Below, one piece after another: positions 33,058 through 41,205 of a DNA stretch of 64,000 nt (positions are counted from its first letter, which is position 1; the number at the start of each line of letters is the position of its first letter). The position numbers and the translations under genes are program-made. This stretch comes from Actinomycetota bacterium. GTDB lineage: Bacteria; Actinomycetota; UBA4738; HRBIN12. The notes beneath the pieces are model-generated. The model saw only the letters and a list, made by a program, of their open reading frames with translations. It searched no databases and was not told the DNA's origin. The stretch lies in assembly GCA_035640355.1 (NCBI GenBank), contig DASQWI010000006.1:1-64000 (forward strand). The letters are read 5' to 3'.

Positions 33058-34868
33058 GCCTGCGACGGACCGAGGTTCGAGCCGCAGAGCGTCTCGCCGG
33101 ACTGGAACGACGGCGGACCGGGGCCGACGGGTTCGGTGAACTCCCGAACGTCGACGATCGTCACAGTGACGTCGTCGTTGAGCGAGTATGTAATCGCGGT
33201 CGCCCGCCAGACGGAGTCCGTCGAATCCGGCGGATCCTCCGTCGCCGTGGTGTGGATCAGCACGCGTCCGTCCGGGGAGTCCTCGCAGCGGAGCGTTTCA
33301 ATGTCGAACGCGTCGCCACCGAGCCACAGCTGGGGTTCCACTCCCGGTTCGAGTCCGCCTCGCGGGTACCCCGGCGGCGCCACCGTCACGGGACCGAGCC
33401 CGGCTCCGCCGTCTCCCAGCTGTACATCGAACAGCTTCAGCCCGACGATCGAGAACTGAACGTTCTGGATCAGGACCTCGTCGACCCCGTCACCATCCAC
33501 GTCGGGCGCGGAGAACGCCGAGCAGAACGAGTCACACTCGAGGGGTCCGTACGACGTGTCTGCCAGTCCGTCACCGGTGACGTCGACCGCCAGCACCTGC
33601 ATGCCGTCGCCGAGGTCGGGGCATGCGGTATCGCCCGCCTTCGTCGCCACGTACACCTTGCCGTCAACGCCCGGTGCGAACTCGCCTCGAACGCTCGTCA
33701 CGTTGCAGACCGGGAACCCGAGACCGATGTCCTTCCCGGCACGCGTGGGGCTCGCTGTCGGTGTCGGTGTCGGTGTCGGCGTCGGAACGACCGGCGCGTC
33801 ATCGGGCGCCGCCGCCCAGGCCGGCTCGCCGAGCGCGCCGGCGACGGCCGTCGGCTCTCCGCCGCTGGCGGGAATCGTGTAGACCTGTCCGGTGTCGGCC
33901 GAGAACACGATCGACCCACCATCCGGTGACCATGCCGGGCTGGCGAGGTTCGGCAGCGCGTCGAATACGAGTGTCTGATCAGACCCATCCGGCGCCATGG
34001 TGTACAAGCCGAAGCCGCGCGGCACGCCACGGACGAACGCGATCCGATCCATGTCCCACGACCAAGCAGGCCAGACCTCGCTCTCATCGGAGGTACGAGT
34101 CACGTTCGTTAGCTGCGATTCACCGAGCCGAACTACATAGATGTCCCACGTGTCGTTCGTCCCCGGTCCCGGGTAATCGCCCGTGGCGCCTTGGAAGGCG
34201 AGGCGGTTTCCGTCAGGTGCCCACGTCGGGTCACCGGTCAACATGTTGTCCGTTCCCGGGATGAGGTGAGTAGCGCCGGTGGCCAAGTCCAGGATGTAGA
34301 TGCCGAAGGGCCCGCCCGGGACGTCTCCATTGAACGCGATCCTCGTGCCGTCGGGTGACCAGGCCGGATCCTGGACAACGGCCGGCTCGTTGGTGAGCCA
34401 GGTCGGCGGCCCACCCTCGATCGGGACGGTCGCGAGGACCGCTACCTGTTCGCTCACGAACGACGGGATCGAATGCACGACCACGACCGTGCGCCCATCA
34501 GGCGACACGTCCGGGGACCCATAGTCGGCACCGCCTTCCGGCGTCAGCCGACGCAAGCCCGTGCCATCGGACGAAACCGCCATCAGCGCCTCGCCTTCAC
34601 GCTCGAGCGGGATCGAGAACACGATCTCTCCGTTCGTCTCGGAAGGTGTCGCCGCGTCGCGCTCGGCATCCTCACCGAAGACGTGCGACAACCCGTACAC
34701 GCCCGCGACGCTCACCGCGACGACGGCGATGGCGAGAACCCCGGACTCGACCTTGCGCACGATGCGGCGGCGCTCGCGACGGCGGATCAGGTCCTCGTAG
34801 ATGCCGCTCGGGTCCGCGGGGCGGCCGGCCCGCTCGAGCTCGCGCCTCAAGCGTTCATCAAGCGCCAC
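33054..34868 (-). CDS. Transmembrane beta-propeller protein, probable anti-sigma partner
   Basis: A 604-residue protein. Residues 1-40 are a charged cytoplasmic segment (ELERAGRPADPSGIYEDLI, then RRRERRR), followed by one membrane helix (about 42-62) and a TolB-like PD40 propeller (about 80-370) with repeats such as SPDVSPDGRTV, PAWSPDGTRIAF and PTWAPDGNRLAF. A PTPTPTPT linker precedes a second extracytoplasmic domain (about 395-604) with VDVTGDGLADT and PDVDGDGVDEV, which resemble FG-GAP calcium-binding loops. The gene starts 11 bases inside the end of the ECF sigma gene, so it is translated with it. This suggests an anti-sigma factor or sensor; no ZAS motif is seen. Confidence 0.8.
   Translation of the reverse strand: MALDERLRRELERAGRPADPSGIYEDLIRRRERRRIVRKVESGVLAIAVVAVSVAGVYGLSHVFGEDAERDAATPSETNGEIVFSIPLEREGEALMAVSSDGTGLRRLTPEGGADYGSPDVSPDGRTVVVVHSIPSFVSEQVAVLATVPIEGGPPTWLTNEPAVVQDPAWSPDGTRIAFNGDVPGGPFGIYILDLATGATHLIPGTDNMLTGDPTWAPDGNRLAFQGATGDYPGPGTNDTWDIYVVRLGESQLTNVTRTSDESEVWPAWSWDMDRIAFVRGVPRGFGLYTMAPDGSDQTLVFDALPNLASPAWSPDGGSIVFSADTGQVYTIPASGGEPTAVAGALGEPAWAAAPDDAPVVPTPTPTPTPTASPTRAGKDIGLGFPVCNVTSVRGEFAPGVDGKVYVATKAGDTACPDLGDGMQVLAVDVTGDGLADTSYGPLECDSFCSAFSAPDVDGDGVDEVLIQNVQFSIVGLKLFDVQLGDGGAGLGPVTVAPPGYPRGGLEPGVEPQLWLGGDAFDIETLRCEDSPDGRVLIHTTATEDPPDSTDSVWRATAITYSLNDDVTVTIVDVREFTEPVGPGPPSFQSGETLCGSNLGPSQA
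33757..33785. repeat. Hexanucleotide tandem repeat (GTCGGT)n
   Basis: Nearly five copies of GTCGGT lie within the beta-propeller gene, with the last copies changed to GTCGGC. Read on the reverse strand it encodes the Pro-Thr linker. The unit is two codons long, so copy-number changes alter linker length without a frameshift. Confidence 0.8.
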
Positions 34869-35367
34869 GGTCGTTCGCCTCCATGTCCTCGTCGACGCCG
34901 AGCGAGACGGCGAGCGCCCCCCGCGCCCGGAAGAGCGTGCTCTTCACCGTTCCCTCGCTCACCTTCAGCACCTTTGCGATCTCCTTCGTCTCCATCCCCA
35001 GGTAGTACCGGCACACCACCGCTTCCCGCTGCCGGCGAGAGAGCTTCGCTAACGCGCGCTCTATATCAACGCGTTCGGAGTCGATGAGGTCGGCACCGGC
35101 AACGCTCTGCAGCCGAGAGCCCGCCTTCCGTTCCGCTATCAATCGACGCAGTCCGCTTCGTGCCAGGTTCAGCGCCACCGTCGTGACCCACGCGTTCAGC
35201 GACTCGATCGAATCGCCTCGCTCCGATCGCTCCCACGCGCGGAGCAGCGCCTCCTGAACGGCGTCCTCGGCAGCGGGCCGGCTCCCGCTCGTCAGCGCGA
35301 CCGCCGCGACGAGCCGCGGATAGCTCGCGTGGAGGAACTCTCGAATGGTGATCTCGTCGACGCGCAT
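34858..35367 (-). CDS. ECF-family RNA polymerase sigma factor
   Basis: A 169-residue sigma factor from ATG 35367 (MRVDEITIREFL); an in-frame start at 35388 would overlap its own -10 box. Region 2 is SYPRLVAAVALTSGSRPAAEDAVQEALLRAWE with the DAVQE helix, and region 4 is LSRRQREAVVCRYYLGMETKEIAKVLKVSEGTVKSTLFRAR, a helix-turn-helix (positions about 118-158; quoted only for its borders). No region 3 is present, as in ECF sigmas. The next gene encodes a membrane beta-propeller and overlaps its 3' end by 11 bases. A TGACAACC-16-CGTC promoter lies just upstream, so it probably directs its own transcription. It is divergent from hrcA. Confidence 0.9.
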   Translation of the reverse strand: MRVDEITIREFLHASYPRLVAAVALTSGSRPAAEDAVQEALLRAWERSERGDSIESLNAWVTTVALNLARSGLRRLIAERKAGSRLQSVAGADLIDSERVDIERALAKLSRRQREAVVCRYYLGMETKEIAKVLKVSEGTVKSTLFRARGALAVSLGVDEDMEANDRGA

Positions 35368-35381
35368 GGGTTCGAGCGTAG

Positions 35382-35409
35382 GACGCACGGAGGCGGCAAA
35401 CGGTTGTCA
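35382..35409 (-). promoter_or_regulatory. Putative ECF-type autoregulatory promoter
   Basis: On the reverse strand TGACAACC (35409-35402) and CGTC (35385-35382) are separated by 16 bases, which fits the AAC/CGTC pattern of ECF promoters. The sigma ATG is 14 bases after CGTC. A TACGCT box that could serve the main sigma factor overlaps its end (35380-35375). Confidence 0.55.
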
Positions 35410-35424
35410 TGAGCTCAGAAGTCC

Positions 35425-35451
35425 CTAGCACTCTCGGGGGTAGACTGCTAA
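35425..35451 (+). promoter_or_regulatory. CIRCE operator for HrcA
   Basis: CTAGCACTC, nine bases, GACTGCTAA: each half differs from the CIRCE consensus (TTAGCACTC-N9-GAGTGCTAA) at one base. It ends 5 bases before the hrcA ATG at 35457 and contains a TAGACT box at 35441-35446, so HrcA binding would block its own promoter. Confidence 0.9.
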
Positions 35452-35456
35452 GGGTC

Positions 35457-36497
35457 ATGGTCGAACCTGAACTCGGAGCCCGGAAGATCGCGGTTCTGCA
35501 CGCCGTCGTCGAGGAGTACGTACGCGGCGGCGAGCCAGTCGGCAGCGAGACCATCGCCGAGCGCTCGGGCCTCGGTGTATCTGCCGCAACGATCCGCAAC
35601 GAGATGGCGGCGCTCGAGGAGCTCGGCTATCTCATGCACCCGCACACGTCGGCCGGCCGGATCCCGACCGACGCCGGTTATCGCAAGTACGTCGACACGC
35701 TTCCGCCGGGTGGTCGCCTACGCGATGCGCAACGCCGGGCGATCGCCGGCTTCTTCGCGGAGACGATGGTCGACCTGGAGGAAGTCCTTCGCGGGACGAC
35801 GCAGCTCCTCTCCCGCGTAACGCAGTACGCCGGCCTGGCCGTTCCGCCGTCGAGTTCGGACGAGCCGGTCCTTCGCACCGAGCTGGTCGAGGTCGGCAGC
35901 TCGCTCCTGTTCCTGATCATCGGTCAGCACGGTCGCGTGGACAAAACGATGATCGACCGCCCCGACGGGCTCGAGGATGACGCGCTCACGATGCTCGACC
36001 GAACGCTGTCGGATCGATTCCGGGGCAAGACCGTGGCCGACGCGCGCGCGGAGGCTCTGAAGGCCGCGCCGACGGCGAAGCCTGCGGAGCGCACGCTCCT
36101 TCTCGCCGCCGCCGATGCGTTCGGCGGGATCCAGACGGGCGCGGGCGCGCACCTCGTGCTCATCGGCGGCGTGGCCAACCTCGCCGACGAAGCGGCGCAC
36201 TGGCGTCGCGAGACCGTGCGACGCCTGTTCGAGGCGCTCGAACACGAGTCCGAGATGCTCGAGCTCCTTCGCGACGTCACGCTGTTGCAGGACGTGAACG
36301 TGACGATCGGGGGCGAGCATCCGCACACCCGCGACTGGGAGGCGTCGATCGTGTCGGCGCCGTTCCGCGCGGGTACGACGGCGCTCGGCACCGTGGGCGT
36401 CGTCGGTCCCACCGCGATGGACTACGTCACGGTCATGGCGTCCGTCCGCGCCGTCGCGCGCCGCCTGTCCGAGCTCGCGACGGAGGTCGACGCGTAA
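35457..36497 (+). CDS. hrcA: Heat-inducible transcription repressor HrcA
   Basis: A 346-residue repressor. ATG 35457 is chosen because the CIRCE element and -10 box lie directly upstream and would be inside the gene if the earlier in-frame start (35409) were used. The N-terminal winged helix contains VVEEYVRGGEPVGSETIAE and SAATIRNEMAALEELGYL, then HTSAGRIPTDAGYR, the HrcA signature. A GAF-like domain follows, and the end is AMDYVTVMASVRAVARRLSEL. HrcA represses heat-shock genes via CIRCE with GroEL as folding partner. It is followed 3 bases later by dnaJ. Confidence 0.96.
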   Translation: MVEPELGARKIAVLHAVVEEYVRGGEPVGSETIAERSGLGVSAATIRNEMAALEELGYLMHPHTSAGRIPTDAGYRKYVDTLPPGGRLRDAQRRAIAGFFAETMVDLEEVLRGTTQLLSRVTQYAGLAVPPSSSDEPVLRTELVEVGSSLLFLIIGQHGRVDKTMIDRPDGLEDDALTMLDRTLSDRFRGKTVADARAEALKAAPTAKPAERTLLLAAADAFGGIQTGAGAHLVLIGGVANLADEAAHWRRETVRRLFEALEHESEMLELLRDVTLLQDVNVTIGGEHPHTRDWEASIVSAPFRAGTTALGTVGVVGPTAMDYVTVMASVRAVARRLSELATEVDA

Positions 36498-36500
36498 GAC

Positions 36501-37604
36501 ATGGCGCAGATCCGCGACCTCTACGAGATCCTCGGTGTCGGACGCGACGCGTCGAACGACGACATCAAGAAGGCGTACCGCCGGCTCGCGCGGGAGTTCC
36601 ACCCCGACGTGAACGGCGACCCCGCCGCCGAAGACCGGTTCAAGGAGATCACCGCGGCGTACGAGATCCTTTCGGATGCCCATCGACGGCAGCAGTACGA
36701 CCTCTACGGGTCGGGCCGGGGGATCGGAGAGTTTCCGTTCGGCGACGTCGCCGACATCTTCGAGGCGTTCTTCGGCGCCGGCACGTTCGGTCGCAGGCGA
36801 ACCGCTACGCGCCGCACGAGAACGCACAACGGTGAGGACGTGTTCGCGGAGGCACGCCTGGCCTTCCGCGAGGCCGTGTTCGGCGTTCGTCGCGAGATCG
36901 AGCTCGAACGGCTGGAACCATGCGATCGCTGCGACGGTACGGGGGCCGAACCGGGAACGTCGCCGCAGCGATGCCGGACCTGTGGAGGCGCCGGCCAGGT
37001 GCAGGACGTTCGACGAAGCATCTTCGGCACAGTGATGACGGCACACCCCTGCCCGACGTGCGAGGGGACCGGCGAGGAGATCGTCACGGCGTGTGAGCGG
37101 TGCGACGGGCGGGGCCGCATCTCTGTCGACACCACGGTGCCAGTGGACATCCCGGCCGGCGTGTCGAATGGGCTCGACCTTCGCGTCCCCGGTGCGGGCC
37201 ACGCAGGACGGGTGGGCGGTACTCCCGGCGATCTCTACGTGTCGCTACGCGTCGACGAGGATCCCGTGTTCGAACGGCGCGGCACGGATCTGTTCGCCAG
37301 CCTCGACGTTCCGATGGTGCAGGCGGCCCTCGGCGCCGAGGTGGAGATCGACACGCTCGACGGAACCGAGCGCGTCGACGTAAATCCGGGGACACCTTCC
37401 GGCACCACGCACCGCCTTCGCGGCAAGGGCGTTCCGAATCTCGGCGGGCGAGGGCGCGGCGACCTGTTCCTCACGCTCCAGGTCACGACGCCGAAGCCGG
37501 GTTCGAGGCAGGAGCGAGAGCTGCTCGAGCGCCTGGCGGAGCTGCGCGGGGAGCCTGCAGGCAAGCGGGCGTCAGTGAAAGCCGACCTTCGGCGCCGCGG
37601 CTAG
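36501..37604 (+). CDS. dnaJ: Chaperone protein DnaJ
   Basis: A 367-residue DnaJ. The J domain (about 5-70) holds the HPD motif in [11 protein letters not shown] short G/F linker follows, then four zinc-binding repeats ([32 protein letters not shown]) around 130-210, and the C-terminal substrate-binding domains with [19 protein letters not shown]. It stimulates DnaK ATPase and binds unfolded proteins. It is co-transcribed with hrcA, 3 bases upstream; grpE and dnaK are not in this window. Its TAG stop is part of the -10 box of the next gene. Confidence 0.96.
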   Translation: MAQIRDLYEILGVGRDASNDDIKKAYRRLAREFHPDVNGDPAAEDRFKEITAAYEILSDAHRRQQYDLYGSGRGIGEFPFGDVADIFEAFFGAGTFGRRRTATRRTRTHNGEDVFAEARLAFREAVFGVRREIELERLEPCDRCDGTGAEPGTSPQRCRTCGGAGQVQDVRRSIFGTVMTAHPCPTCEGTGEEIVTACERCDGRGRISVDTTVPVDIPAGVSNGLDLRVPGAGHAGRVGGTPGDLYVSLRVDEDPVFERRGTDLFASLDVPMVQAALGAEVEIDTLDGTERVDVNPGTPSGTTHRLRGKGVPNLGGRGRGDLFLTLQVTTPKPGSRQERELLERLAELRGEPAGKRASVKADLRRRG

Positions 37605-37607
37605 TCT
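37602..37607 (+). promoter_or_regulatory. Putative -10 box for the HIT gene
   Basis: TAGTCT starts with the dnaJ stop codon and ends 7 bases before ATG 37615, giving a leaderless-type start. Confidence 0.45.
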
Positions 37608-37614
37608 CCCGGTA

Positions 37615-37971
37615 ATGAGTCCAGCCCGAGACGCGCAGTGCGTCTTCTGCAAGATCTCCGCGCACGAGATCCCGTCGGAGATCGTTCACGAGACCGACAC
37701 GGTCGTCGCGTTCCGCGACACGAATCCGCAGGCCCCCACACACATCCTCCTGATCCCGCAGGACCACATCGAGGACCTGACGTCGATCACGGACGACCAC
37801 GGACAGGTGCTCGCGGACATCGTGCGTGCGGCCGCGCACCTCGCGCACGCCGAGGGGATCGACAGCGGATGGCGCCTCGTTGCGAACGTGGGACCCGACG
37901 CTGGCCAGTCGGTCTTCCATCTGCACTTTCACCTATTGGGCGGACGGAAGATGTCCTGGCCGCCGGGGTGA
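37615..37971 (+). CDS. HIT-family nucleotide-binding hydrolase
   Basis: A 118-residue HINT-type protein. It opens CVFCKISAHEIPSEIVHETD, with a C-x2-C pair that in this group binds zinc with a histidine, and has the histidine triad SVFHLHFHLLGGR near residues 100-112. Such proteins hydrolyse AMP conjugates of amines or sulfates. It stands between dnaJ and phoH, the usual place in actinobacteria, with a leaderless-type promoter of its own. Confidence 0.93.
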   Translation: MSPARDAQCVFCKISAHEIPSEIVHETDTVVAFRDTNPQAPTHILLIPQDHIEDLTSITDDHGQVLADIVRAAAHLAHAEGIDSGWRLVANVGPDAGQSVFHLHFHLLGGRKMSWPPG

Positions 37972-38010
37972 TCGGGCCATCCGAACGACGTGGCCGTCCG
38001 AGCCCAGGGG

Positions 38011-38016
38011 TAGAAT
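38011..38016 (+). promoter_or_regulatory. Putative -10 box for the phoH operon
   Basis: TAGAAT lies 25 bases before ATG 38042, so a leader of about 20 bases is expected. It would start the phoH-ybeY-CNNM-cdd transcript. Confidence 0.4.
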
Positions 38017-38041
38017 CCCCATCTTCAGATCGGGTCGTCGG

Positions 38042-39070
38042 ATGACGATCCATTCCGAACGAGGAGGAACGGGGGACCACCCCAGAGACGACCGTTTGGC
38101 GGAAGCCACGCAGGTGAAGATCCTGGTCCCGGGAGACCAGAACATGGTCGCTCTCCTCGGCCAGCGCGACGAGCTGTTGAAGCTCGTGGAGGCCGCGTTC
38201 GACTCACACATCGTGGTCAGGGGCAACGAGATCACGATCTCCGGACCGCCCCGAGAGACCGACCGCGTCGCCCTGCTGTTCGAGGAACTGATCGAGTTGC
38301 TCGACAAAGGACACGAGCTGACCGCGTCGTCGGTGGGCCGCTCGATCGAGCTCATCAAGGGCGACGAGGCGCGCCCGACGCAGGTGCTGGGCGACGTGCT
38401 CCTGACCGGTCGCGGCAAGGGCGTTGCGCCCAAGACGCTGGGGCAGAAGCAGTACGTCGATGCGATCCGCAACGCGACGGTCACGTTCGCCGTCGGACCC
38501 GCAGGTACAGGCAAGACCTATCTCGCCGTGGCCACAGCCGTTCGCGCGTTGCAAGAGAAGGAGGTGACGCGGCTCATCCTGTCGCGACCCGCCGTCGAGG
38601 CCGGCGAGCGGCTCGGGTTCCTTCCGGGAACGCTCTACGAGAAGATCGACCCGTACATGAAGCCGTTGTACGACGCGCTCTTCGAGATGATGGGCGCCGA
38701 CGCGCTACCTCGACTGATGGAACGCGGCACGATCGAGGTCGCCCCCCTCGCATTTCTGCGCGGTCGAACGCTGAACGACGCGTTCATCATTCTGGACGAG
38801 GCCCAGAACACGACGCCCGAGCAGATGAAGATGTTCCTGACGCGCCTGGGGTTCGGCTCCAAGGCGGTCGTGAACGGCGACGTCACGCAGATCGACCTCC
38901 CCGCGGGGCAGACGTCTGGCCTGGTCGTCGTGCAGGACATCCTCACCGGTATCGACGGGATCGAGATCGCGCACCTCGGGGGACGCGACGTCGTCCGTCA
39001 CAAGATCGTCCAGGACATCGTGGAGGCGTACCAGGTGTTCGGGGAGCGGCGGGCGCGTGCCGATGGCTGA
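38042..39070 (+). CDS. phoH: PhoH-like ATPase
   Basis: A 342-residue PhoH family protein from ATG 38042. An N-terminal region (about 20-125) resembles a KH-like or PhoH-associated domain. The P-loop GPAGTGKT is at 152-159, followed by SRPAVEAGERLGFLPG and DPYMKPLYDAL, typical of PhoH, and Walker B FIILDEAQN. The protein is an ATPase linked to RNA metabolism, perhaps a helicase, and its gene is regularly next to ybeY. It overlaps ybeY by 8 bases. The Shine-Dalgarno-like AGGAGG near 38063 lies after the chosen ATG, so a shorter form from TTG or GTG cannot be excluded. Confidence 0.92.
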   Translation: MTIHSERGGTGDHPRDDRLAEATQVKILVPGDQNMVALLGQRDELLKLVEAAFDSHIVVRGNEITISGPPRETDRVALLFEELIELLDKGHELTASSVGRSIELIKGDEARPTQVLGDVLLTGRGKGVAPKTLGQKQYVDAIRNATVTFAVGPAGTGKTYLAVATAVRALQEKEVTRLILSRPAVEAGERLGFLPGTLYEKIDPYMKPLYDALFEMMGADALPRLMERGTIEVAPLAFLRGRTLNDAFIILDEAQNTTPEQMKMFLTRLGFGSKAVVNGDVTQIDLPAGQTSGLVVVQDILTGIDGIEIAHLGGRDVVRHKIVQDIVEAYQVFGERRARADG

Positions 39071-39506
39071 CGCCAGCCAAACCGCTGACGGCGACGGCCC
39101 TCCACTGATCCTGGTCGACGACCGCCAAGACGAGCCAGTCGACGCGGACGCCCTCATCGTGCTGGCCCGAGCGTGTCTCGAAGGCGAAGGCGTCCCCAAC
39201 GCCGAGCTCTCCGTATCGTTCGTCAGCGAGGACGAGATGTCCGATCTGCACGAGCGCTATCTCGACGAGCAGGGCCCCACGGACGTGCTGTCGTTCCCGC
39301 TCGGCGACGACGATCCCGAGTCGGGCCGTCGCGTCCTGGGCGACGTGGTCATCGCGCCGACGGTCGCCGCGCGGAACAATCCGAGCGATCCCGGCGGTGA
39401 GCTCCGGCTCTTGCTCGTGCACGGCATCCTTCACCTGCTCGGACACGACCACATGAACGACGCCGACCACGCCGAGATGTGGGCGCGCCAGGAGCGCTAC
39501 GCGTGA
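39063..39506 (+). CDS. ybeY: Endoribonuclease YbeY
   Basis: A 147-residue metalloprotein from ATG 39063. The diagnostic motif HGILHLLGHDH (H-x3-H-x5-H zinc site) is near residues 120-130. It also has LSVSFVSEDEMSDLHERYLD and TDVLSFPLGDD, both standard for the family. YbeY trims 16S rRNA 3' ends and takes part in ribosome quality control. It overlaps phoH by 8 bases and the CNNM gene by 4, so the three are translationally coupled. Confidence 0.95.
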   Translation: MADASQTADGDGPPLILVDDRQDEPVDADALIVLARACLEGEGVPNAELSVSFVSEDEMSDLHERYLDEQGPTDVLSFPLGDDDPESGRRVLGDVVIAPTVAARNNPSDPGGELRLLLVHGILHLLGHDHMNDADHAEMWARQERYA

Positions 39507-40765
39507 TCTGGCTCTGGATCCTCGTCGTCGTCCTCGTGTTGTTCGGCTCGATCCTGGCCATCGCCGAGGCGTCGCTCACGCGCATGAGCCGCGTTCGCGC
39601 GCTCGCACTGGTCGAGGAGGGGCGCCGCAACGCCGTCCTCCTGGAGCGGATCGAGGCCGAGCCGCCTCGGTTCTTGAACGCGATCTACCTGGCAGTGATG
39701 TTCAGCCAGAACGGCTCGGCAATCCTGGTGGCGATCATCGCCGAGCGAACGTTCGGCGGAGTGGGGATCACCCTGATCTCGGTCGGTTTCACGCTCCTGT
39801 ACTTCGTCATCGTCGAGGCGATGAGCAAGACGTTCGCGGTGCTGCATTCGGACAGCGCCGCGCTCGCCGTCTCGCCGCTCGTGTGGTTCCTCGGCCGCGT
39901 CCTTGCCCTTCCGACGCGCGCATTGATCGGCATCGCGAACGTTCTGCTTCCCGGCCGCGGTCTGAAGGAGGGTCCGTTCGTGTCGGAAGCCGATCTGCGC
40001 TCGATGGCCGAGGTCGGCCACGAGGAGGGGACGATCGAGAGCGACGAGAAGGACCTGATCCACTCGATCTTCGAGTTCGGCGACACGATCGTCCGCGAGG
40101 TCATGGTGCCGCGCCCGGACATCGAGGCGATCGAGGCCGACAAGACCCTCCGCGACGTCCAGGCGCTGGTGTTGCAGCACGGGTTCTCTCGGATCCCGGT
40201 GTTCGACGCCGACCTCGACAACGTGGTCGGCGTCGTCTACGCGAAGGACGTGCTCAAGGCGCTCCATCAGGGCAAGCACGACATGCCACTCTCCGACGTC
40301 GTGCGCCAGGCGCGGTTCGTCCCCGAGTCGAAGAGGGTCGCGGACCTGTTGCGCGACATGCAGAAGGAGAAGTTCCACATCGCGCTGGTCACCGACGAGT
40401 ACGGGAGCGTGTCTGGACTGGTGACGCTGGAGGACCTGCTCGAGGAGCTCGTCGGTGAGATCGCGGACGAGTACGACACCGAGGAGCCCGAGATCGAGCA
40501 GGTCTCCGACGGCGTCTTCCGCGTCGACGGGAAGATGCCGATCGACGAGGTGAACGACATCCTCGACATCGAGCTGCCCGACGAGGAGTGGGACACGGTC
40601 GGCGGCCTGTTGCTCGGACTGATGGGCGAGATCCCCGATGAGGGAGACACCGTCGACTTCCAAGGCGTGACCTTCACGGCCGAGCGCGTGAACGGGCGCC
40701 GCATCGCCAAGGTGTTGATCAATCGGCCGCCGAGCGAAGAGCCGGTGGCGACAGGGGCGAAGTGA
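39503..40765 (+). CDS. CNNM/CorC-HlyC family membrane protein with CBS domains
   Basis: A 420-residue protein from GTG 39503 (GTGA overlap with ybeY). The CNNM (DUF21) domain (about 1-180) has four membrane helices including [24 protein letters not shown]. Two CBS domains (about 195-320, [15 protein letters not shown] onward) follow, then a CorC_HlyC domain (about 335-415) with [21 protein letters not shown]. Related proteins transport or regulate magnesium; earlier annotation as hemolysin is historical. Its position between ybeY and era is widely conserved in actinobacteria. Confidence 0.92.
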   Translation: MIWLWILVVVLVLFGSILAIAEASLTRMSRVRALALVEEGRRNAVLLERIEAEPPRFLNAIYLAVMFSQNGSAILVAIIAERTFGGVGITLISVGFTLLYFVIVEAMSKTFAVLHSDSAALAVSPLVWFLGRVLALPTRALIGIANVLLPGRGLKEGPFVSEADLRSMAEVGHEEGTIESDEKDLIHSIFEFGDTIVREVMVPRPDIEAIEADKTLRDVQALVLQHGFSRIPVFDADLDNVVGVVYAKDVLKALHQGKHDMPLSDVVRQARFVPESKRVADLLRDMQKEKFHIALVTDEYGSVSGLVTLEDLLEELVGEIADEYDTEEPEIEQVSDGVFRVDGKMPIDEVNDILDIELPDEEWDTVGGLLLGLMGEIPDEGDTVDFQGVTFTAERVNGRRIAKVLINRPPSEEPVATGAK

Positions 40766-41178
40766 TCTCGAACGAGCCGATCGACGAGCTCGTTGCGGCC
40801 GCTCGAAGCGCGAAGGAACGCGCCTACGCCCCGTACAGCAAGTTCCGCGTCGGCGCGGCGGTTCTGGCCGGCGGCCGAATCTACGTCGGGGCGAACATCG
40901 AGAACGCGTCGTACCCGCTCAGCGTGTGCGCTGAGCGGAACGCCGTGGCCGCCGCCGTCATCGCCGATGAGCGGCGGATCGATGCCGTGGCCGTGTCGAC
41001 CGACGAGGGCGAGCCGACACCGCCGTGCGGTGGCTGCCGGCAGGTGCTGAACGAGTTCGGCCCGGGGATGCGGGTGATCTCGGAGGGAGCGGACGGCAAG
41101 CGGGCGGAGTGGTCGCTCTCGGAGCTGCTCCCGCACGCGTTCGGACCGGAGGATCTCGGCGTCGATAGGCCGACCTAG
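40762..41178 (+). CDS. cdd: Cytidine deaminase
   Basis: A 138-residue, single-domain enzyme from GTG 40762, overlapping the CNNM gene by 4 bases. The zinc site is C56-A57-E58 (VCAERNA) with P-C89-G-G-C92. The [14 protein letters not shown] and NIENASYPL segments are the substrate-binding signatures of homotetrameric cytidine deaminases. It converts cytidine and deoxycytidine to uridine forms in pyrimidine salvage. The window also encodes deoC, another step of deoxynucleoside breakdown, 3 kb away. Confidence 0.94.
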   Translation: MISNEPIDELVAAARSAKERAYAPYSKFRVGAAVLAGGRIYVGANIENASYPLSVCAERNAVAAAVIADERRIDAVAVSTDEGEPTPPCGGCRQVLNEFGPGMRVISEGADGKRAEWSLSELLPHAFGPEDLGVDRPT

Positions 41179-41192
41179 GCAACCGGCTCGTA

Positions 41193-41198
41193 TACGCT
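41193..41198 (+). promoter_or_regulatory. Putative -10 box for era
   Basis: TACGCT, inside TATACGCT, ends 7 bases before ATG 41206, a leaderless-type spacing. era may thus be transcribed separately from cdd. Confidence 0.45.
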
Positions 41199-41205
41199 CG
41201 TCGAG

